Assembly: GCA_024404495.1 (NCBI GenBank)
Contig: JAKSPT010000018.1
Span: 1-56,057, forward strand
DNA from: Lachnospiraceae bacterium
Lineage (GTDB): Bacteria > Bacillota > Clostridia > Oscillospirales > CAG-272
DNA length: 56,057 nucleotides
Direction: 5' to 3'
A model generated the notes under the pieces. It was given only the letters and a program-made list of their open reading frames with translations, was not told the DNA's origin and did no database searches. Position numbers and translations under genes: made by a program. Below, piece after piece: positions 51,735 to 56,057 of this stretch (within the stretch, counting starts at the first letter, position 1; each line of letters starts with the position of its first letter).

Positions 51735-53537
51735 ATGAGAAACAGAATGATCGGCTCTCATCCCGCAATCGGCATCCGCCGTATCATCGACGCAAGACGC
51801 GGCGCACTCGGCGTGCGCGAATCGCTGGAGGATCAGACCCTCGGCATGGCGCTTGCCGCGAAAAGACTCTTTGAGGAAAATCTGAAATACACCGACGGCA
51901 CGCCCGTACGCGTCGTCATCTCGGAAACCAGCATCGGCAGAATGGGCGAAACCGCCGCCTGCGCCGAGCAGTTCAAGCGCGAAAAGGTCGCCGTCACGCT
52001 TTCCGTCACGCCCTGCTGGTGCTACGGCTCGGAAACGATGGATATGGATCCGAACACCGTCAAAGCGGTCTGGGGCTTCAACGCGACCGAGCGTCCCGGC
52101 GCCGTTTATCTTGCCGCCGTCCTCGCCGCGCACGCGCAGAAGGGGCTTCCCGCCTTCGGCATCTACGGTCACGACGTGCAGGACGCCGACGATACCGTGA
52201 TCCCCGATGACGTCAAGGAAAAGCTGCTCCGCTTCGGCAGAGCCGCGATCGCCGCCGTCACGATGGAAGGCAAGTCCTATCTGCAGATCGGTTCGATGAG
52301 TATGGGCATCGCCGGCTCGCAGATCACGCCCGATTTCTTTGAAGATTATCTCGGTATGCGCGTTGAGTCGGTCGACGAGGTCGAGCTGCTCCGCCGCATC
52401 GAAAACGAAATCTATGACAAAGCCGAATACGAAAAAGCCCTTGCGTGGGTCAAGGCGAACTGCCCCGACGGCTTCGACAAGAACCCCGAATTCATCCGCA
52501 AGAGCGACGAACAGAAGAAGAAGGACTGGGAGTTCACCGTCAAGTGTGCCCTCATCATTCAGGACCTGATGGCTGGCAACGACGCCCTCGACGACAAGTG
52601 GACCGAGGAAAAAGCGGGTCACAACGCCATCGCCGCCGGCTTCCAGGGGCAGCGTCAGTGGACTGACTATCTTCCCAACGCCGACTTCGCCGAAGCGATC
52701 TGCAACACCTCCTTCGACTGGAACGGCGCGCGTGAACCCTTTATCGTCGCTACCGAAAACGACACGCTCAACGGTGTTTCGATGCTCCTGATGAAGCAGC
52801 TCACCAACCGTGCCCAGCTCTTTGCCGACGTCCGCACCTACTGGTCGGGCGACGCCGTGAAGCGCGTGACCGGCTACGAGCTCGAAGGCAAAGCGAAGGA
52901 AGCGGACGGCTTCATTCACCTGATCAACTCGGGTGCCGCCGCTCTTGACTTCACCGGCAAAGCGAAGGACGCTTCGGGCGCTCCCGCCGTCAAGCCCTAC
53001 TGGGAAATGACCGACAAGGAACAGAAGGACATCCTCTCGGTGACCGACTGGTGCCCCGCCGACATGGGCTACTTCCGCGGCGGCGGATTCTCCTCTCACT
53101 TCGTGACCGACGAGGAGATGCCCGCGACGATGATCCGTCTCAATTGGATCAAGGGTCTCGGCCCCGTCGTTCAGATCGCCGAAGGCTGGACGGTCAAGCT
53201 GCCCGAGAACGTCAACGATATCCTCTGGAAACGCACCGACCCGACCTGGCCCTGCACCTGGTTCGCTCCCCGCTGCGACGGCATCCCGGGCAGCCCCTTC
53301 TGCACCGCTTACGACGTGATGAACAAGTGGGGCGCCAACCACGGCGCGATCAGCTACGGTCACATCGGCGCTGATCTCATTACCCTCTGCTCCATCCTCC
53401 GTATTCCGGTCTGTATGCACAACGTTCCCGCCGAAAAGATCTTCCGTCCCGCCGTCTGGAACGCCTTCGGCAGCGATTACGAGGGTCAGGACTACCGCGC
53501 CTGCGCGACCTTCGGAGCCCGCTTTAAGAAGTACTGA
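51735..53537 (+). CDS. fucI: L-fucose isomerase
   Basis: The 600-residue protein matches L-fucose isomerase along its length: [20 protein letters not shown] at the start (in parts), [49 protein letters not shown] and the metal-binding region with [15 protein letters not shown]. It turns L-fucose into L-fuculose for catabolism. The kinase and aldolase genes that usually accompany it are absent here. AAAGGAATG lies upstream of the ATG. Confidence 0.96.
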   Translation: MRNRMIGSHPAIGIRRIIDARRGALGVRESLEDQTLGMALAAKRLFEENLKYTDGTPVRVVISETSIGRMGETAACAEQFKREKVAVTLSVTPCWCYGSETMDMDPNTVKAVWGFNATERPGAVYLAAVLAAHAQKGLPAFGIYGHDVQDADDTVIPDDVKEKLLRFGRAAIAAVTMEGKSYLQIGSMSMGIAGSQITPDFFEDYLGMRVESVDEVELLRRIENEIYDKAEYEKALAWVKANCPDGFDKNPEFIRKSDEQKKKDWEFTVKCALIIQDLMAGNDALDDKWTEEKAGHNAIAAGFQGQRQWTDYLPNADFAEAICNTSFDWNGAREPFIVATENDTLNGVSMLLMKQLTNRAQLFADVRTYWSGDAVKRVTGYELEGKAKEADGFIHLINSGAAALDFTGKAKDASGAPAVKPYWEMTDKEQKDILSVTDWCPADMGYFRGGGFSSHFVTDEEMPATMIRLNWIKGLGPVVQIAEGWTVKLPENVNDILWKRTDPTWPCTWFAPRCDGIPGSPFCTAYDVMNKWGANHGAISYGHIGADLITLCSILRIPVCMHNVPAEKIFRPAVWNAFGSDYEGQDYRACATFGARFKKY

Positions 53538-53555
53538 AAGGGACGAGGGGACGCG

Positions 53556-53838
53556 ATGTTCTTTCTCGACCGAGAAAGAACCAAAGAGGCATAAGGAGTA
53601 AGTAATGTTTGGGTTCTCCGAATGCAGCTTCTTTGTTCCCGGGGGAGATTATTATGAGTGTTCTCCCATCCCGATTTGCCTCCCTCGGTGTCTTCGCATT
53701 GCGCGCTGCTACCCAATCTATATCCGAAGCGCCGCACCCTCATTCAGTCGGTTCAAAAGTAACATAGTCAGGCGTCCCCGTGATTTTCACGGGGACGTTT
53801 TGTATCTTAGCCTTTTTTCTCGTCCACATATCTTTGGA
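53556..53838 (+). repeat. Intergenic repeat R1-R2, copy B
   Basis: Begins with hairpin GTTCTTTCTC/GAGAAAGAAC (53558-53581), CCAAAGAGGCATAAGGAGTAAG, TTTGGGTTCTCC, then GGGAGA...TCTCCC, the conserved core and AGTCGGTTCAAAAGTAAC (to 53763). A unique insert with a CGTCCCCGTG/CACGGGGACG hairpin (53772-53797) follows, then R2 (53812-53838). Order and parts are as in copies A and C, with a different insert. Non-coding. Confidence 0.8.
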
Positions 53839-53839
53839 C

Positions 53840-53874
53840 TTAAGGCTTAAGGCTTAAGACTTAAAGCTTAAGAC
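53840..53874. repeat. Five-copy heptamer tandem repeat
   Basis: Five consecutive 7-bp units: TTAAGGC, TTAAGGC, TTAAGAC, TTAAAGC, TTAAGAC. The array lies about 70 bp upstream of the -35 box of the T-box promoter. It could be a binding site (iteron-like) or a simple slippage product. Confidence 0.75.
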
Positions 53875-53945
53875 TGCTCATGAAAGTTCCCGGCACAAAA
53901 ATTGCAAAAAATCATAAAAAACACGCGGTATATTGAAAAAAGCCC

Positions 53946-53975
53946 TTGACAAAAACCCGCTCTCTATGGTATAAT
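53946..53975 (+). promoter_or_regulatory. Promoter of the T-box leader
   Basis: TTGACA, 18-bp spacer, TATAAT, about 50 bp before the first stem of the T-box. Confidence 0.85.
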
Positions 53976-54023
53976 CAATCAAATTTATTCATACGGTATA
54001 TATATTACAGTATGAAGGCAAAA

Positions 54024-54286
54024 GACTTTGACGAAGACGGCGCACGGATCTGTTTTCAGAGAGTCGGCGTGAGGTGCGAGCCGACAGCGGAGCCGTGAGT
54101 GCCCATCACTTCCGAGTCGGAGATCCGAGCACCGCGAAAGCGGCGGTAGGCGTCTCCCGTGATTGCTGCGTGAACGCAAAGGAATTGCTGGATTCCGAGA
54201 GTGGCGGCGTGAGCCGCAATTTGAGTGGTACCGCGGATGATTCATCACCCGTCTCAAAGCATTTTGAGGCGGGTTTCTGCTTTTTT
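54024..54286 (+). promoter_or_regulatory. T-box riboswitch, probably isoleucine-specific
   Basis: The leader contains the T-box TTGAGTGGTACCGCGG (54221-54236) and a terminator CCCGtCTCAAA/TTTGAGgCGGG with a T-run (54248-54286). In stem I, GAAG (54033-54036) pairs with CUUC (54109-54112), as in glyQS leaders, placing the specifier just before it: ATC (54105-54107), isoleucine. The TGGT in the T-box (54226-54229) implies a tRNA discriminator of A, as tRNA-Ile has. The codon assignment is an inference from alignment by eye. Uncharged tRNA should allow read-through into the downstream gene. Confidence 0.88.
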
Positions 54287-54312
54287 ACCGATAAACCGGG
54301 AGGGACAGTCTG

Positions 54313-56057
54313 ATGGCAACAGGAACGAACGGAAAATTACGGGAGGTTGCGCTCCGTATCCGTGAAATGCGTGAGATCATGGGCTTCAGCGAAGCCGAAA
54401 TGGCGGCGAAGACCGAGGTCTCCATTAAGGACTACCGTCTTTACGAGGCGGGCGAGACCGATTTTCCGTTTACTTTTATCCACAAATGCTCGCTTGCCTT
54501 CGGCATCGGCATCACCGATCTGCTCGAAGGTCAGAGCGCGCACCTTTCCTCTTACACCGTCACCCGCAAGGGGCAGGGTCAGCAGACCGCGAAAGAGGAC
54601 GGCATTGAAATTCAGAACCTCGCGCCGATGTTCCGCAAGAAGATCGCCGAGCCCTACTACGTCCGCTACGAATACAGCCCCGAGCTGCAGAACAAGCCGA
54701 TCCATCTGATCAAGCACTCCGGTCAGGAATTCGACTTCATCATCAGCGGCAGGCTGAAGATTCAGGTCGGCGACAACGTCGAATACCTCGGCGAGGGCGA
54801 CAGCATCTACTACAACAGCTCCTCCCCGCACGGTATGATCGCCGTTGACGGTCACGACTGCCTCTTTATCGCGGTCGTTCTCCCCGGCGACAACACCTCC
54901 GAGCCGATCCTGCGCGACACCTTCTTCCCCGCGAAGAGCGGCAAGAAGCTGGTCAGCGACAGCTTCGTTTCGGTCAAGGAGGACGCAAACGGCGCTCCGG
55001 TCGAGATCACCTTCAAGGAAGAGGAGACCTTCAACTTCGCCTTCGATATCGTCGACGCGATCGCCAAGCGCGAGCCCGAAAAGCAGGCGATGGTCTGGCT
55101 CTCCAAAAACAAGGAGGAGAAGCGCTTCACCTTCAACGATATGAAGCGTCTTTCCAATCAGTGCGCGAACTACTTCAAAGCGCTCGGGATCAAAAAGGGC
55201 GACCGCGTGATGCTCGTTCTCAAACGGCATTATCAGTTCTGGCCCGCGATCCTCGGTCTGCACAAGCTCGGTGCCGTCGCCATTCCCGCGACCTGCCAGC
55301 TTCAGGCACACGACTTTGAGTACCGCTTCAACGCCGCCTCGGTTTCCGCCATCCTCTGCACGGCGGACGGTGACGTTGCCGCGCAGGTCGACCGCGCCGC
55401 CGAAAAGTGTCCTTCTCTGAAGGAAAAGATGATCGTCGGCGGGAAGAGAGAGGGCTGGCACGACTTTGACGAGGAGTATCAGCTTTACAGCACGCACTTC
55501 TACCGCACGGCGGATTCCCCCTGCGGCAAGGACCCGATGCTGATGTTCTTCACCTCGGGCACGACCGGCTATCCCAAGATCGCGGTACACAACTACGAAT
55601 ATCCGCTCGGTCACTATCTGACCGCGAAATACTGGCACGGCGTCGCCGAGGACGGGCTTCACTTCACGATCTCGGACACCGGCTGGGGCAAGGCGCTCTG
55701 GGGCAAGCTCTACGGGCAGTGGCTCTGCGAGAGCGCGGTCTTCACCTACGACTTCGACCGCTTCGACGCCGCGGACATCCTTCCGATGTTCGCAAAATAC
55801 AGGATCACGACCTTCTGCGCGCCGCCCACGATGCTCCGCATGATGGTCAGGGAGGATATCTCCCGCTTCGACCTCTCCTCGGTCCGTCACATGACGACGG
55901 CGGGCGAGGCGCTCAACCCCGAGGTCTACCGTCTCTTCGAGAAGGCGACCGGGCTGCAGATCATGGAGGGCTTCGGGCAGACCGAACTGACCCTCGCCAT
56001 CGCCAACCTGATGGGCAATCCCCACAAGCTCGGCTCGATGGGCAAGCCCTCTCCCCT
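54313..56057 (+). CDS. HTH-cupin-acyl-CoA synthetase fusion, 3' end outside window
   Basis: At least 581 residues, incomplete. Residues ~10-65 form an XRE-type helix-turn-helix (LREVALRIREMREIMGFS, then AKTEVSIKDYRLYEAGE), ~120-195 a cupin (SGQEFDFIISGRLKIQVGDN), and from ~235 an AMP-binding acyl-CoA synthetase with MLMFFTSGTTGYPKIAVH (TSGTTG 414-419) and IMEGFGQTELTLAI. The enzyme part would activate a carboxylic acid with ATP and CoA. The gene is under a T-box that seems to read tRNA-Ile, so the acid may be a branched-chain precursor such as 2-methylbutyrate. GGGAGGG lies 9 nt before the ATG. Confidence 0.9.
   Translation, partial: MATGTNGKLREVALRIREMREIMGFSEAEMAAKTEVSIKDYRLYEAGETDFPFTFIHKCSLAFGIGITDLLEGQSAHLSSYTVTRKGQGQQTAKEDGIEIQNLAPMFRKKIAEPYYVRYEYSPELQNKPIHLIKHSGQEFDFIISGRLKIQVGDNVEYLGEGDSIYYNSSSPHGMIAVDGHDCLFIAVVLPGDNTSEPILRDTFFPAKSGKKLVSDSFVSVKEDANGAPVEITFKEEETFNFAFDIVDAIAKREPEKQAMVWLSKNKEEKRFTFNDMKRLSNQCANYFKALGIKKGDRVMLVLKRHYQFWPAILGLHKLGAVAIPATCQLQAHDFEYRFNAASVSAILCTADGDVAAQVDRAAEKCPSLKEKMIVGGKREGWHDFDEEYQLYSTHFYRTADSPCGKDPMLMFFTSGTTGYPKIAVHNYEYPLGHYLTAKYWHGVAEDGLHFTISDTGWGKALWGKLYGQWLCESAVFTYDFDRFDAADILPMFAKYRITTFCAPPTMLRMMVREDISRFDLSSVRHMTTAGEALNPEVYRLFEKATGLQIMEGFGQTELTLAIANLMGNPHKLGSMGKPSP

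Noticed and set aside
53745..53765. tRNA-like T-arm (GGTTCAAAAG) at the end of R1
   Set aside because: No acceptor, D or anticodon stems can be drawn around it; the resemblance is limited to the T-loop sequence.
54098..54104. Cysteine (TGC) or alanine (GCC) as the T-box specifier
   Set aside because: Alignment with the GAAG/CUUC helix puts ATC in the specifier slot. The TGGT bulge predicts discriminator A, unlike bacterial tRNA-Cys; Ala is not excluded by the discriminator but is off position.

Overview
The window reads as a chromosomal segment of an anaerobic member of the Bacillota, class Clostridia (probably an uncultured gut or rumen Oscillospirales/Christensenellales-type organism). This is inferred from the Firmicutes-type gene order (infC-rpmI-rplT, dprA-topA-trmFO, plsX-rnc, smc-ftsY, nadD/yqeK-rsfS), mini-RNase III, a TPP riboswitch in front of an ECF-type thiT, a T-box, strong Shine-Dalgarno sites, and many promoters of the form TTGACA-17 bp-TATAAT. 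Coding DNA is GC-rich, so long antisense open frames are common and are left out. No rRNA, tRNA or CRISPR array was seen.

Layout. 1-880 is gene-free and full of hairpin-rich repeats. 882-3219 carries a divergent pair: a Gfo/Idh oxidoreductase (-) and an SGNH hydrolase (+). 3434-4753 is an AT-rich AAA/DUF4143 ATPase, followed by a candidate stand-alone small RNA (4852-4920). 5044-23254 is a long minus-strand housekeeping block: infC-rpmI-rplT with a leader attenuator and an apparent AUA start for infC, an rRNA methyltransferase, dprA, topA, trmFO, plsX, rnc, a repeat-filled gap, a radical SAM gene, smc, ftsY, rdgB, a nadD-yqeK fusion, rsfS and rpsU. 23387-27737 (+) holds an amidohydrolase and an FkbM methyltransferase, mscL, a ROK glucokinase and a DUF554 protein. 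thiT (-) with its TPP riboswitch and an FSA-type aldolase follow.

30382-36944 (+) is a MoxR/DUF58/transglutaminase operon followed by mrnC and an unknown gene. 37790-46695 carries sugar-related genes (a GH-A-like hydrolase, a six-hairpin glycosidase), oligoendopeptidase F, a PHP protein and NAD(P)H-hydrate dehydratase. Two AT-rich single-gene inserts (36974-37363 and 42042-43297) share related ends. 46726-53537 (+) holds tex, an orphan MsmX/UgpC-type ATPase, rtcB and fucI. The window ends in a T-box-controlled HTH-cupin-acyl-CoA ligase fusion, truncated at the edge.

Most notable points: (1) a T-box, read here as isoleucine-specific, in front of the HTH-cupin-acyl-CoA synthetase, suggesting isoleucine made from a scavenged branched-chain acid; (2) a modular intergenic repeat in three copies, with a conserved 5' module, a variable insert and a conserved 3' module; (3) two AT-rich cassettes with similar inverted ends and similar terminators; (4) a compact candidate small RNA with its own promoter and terminator; (5) infC starting at AUA behind an attenuator.
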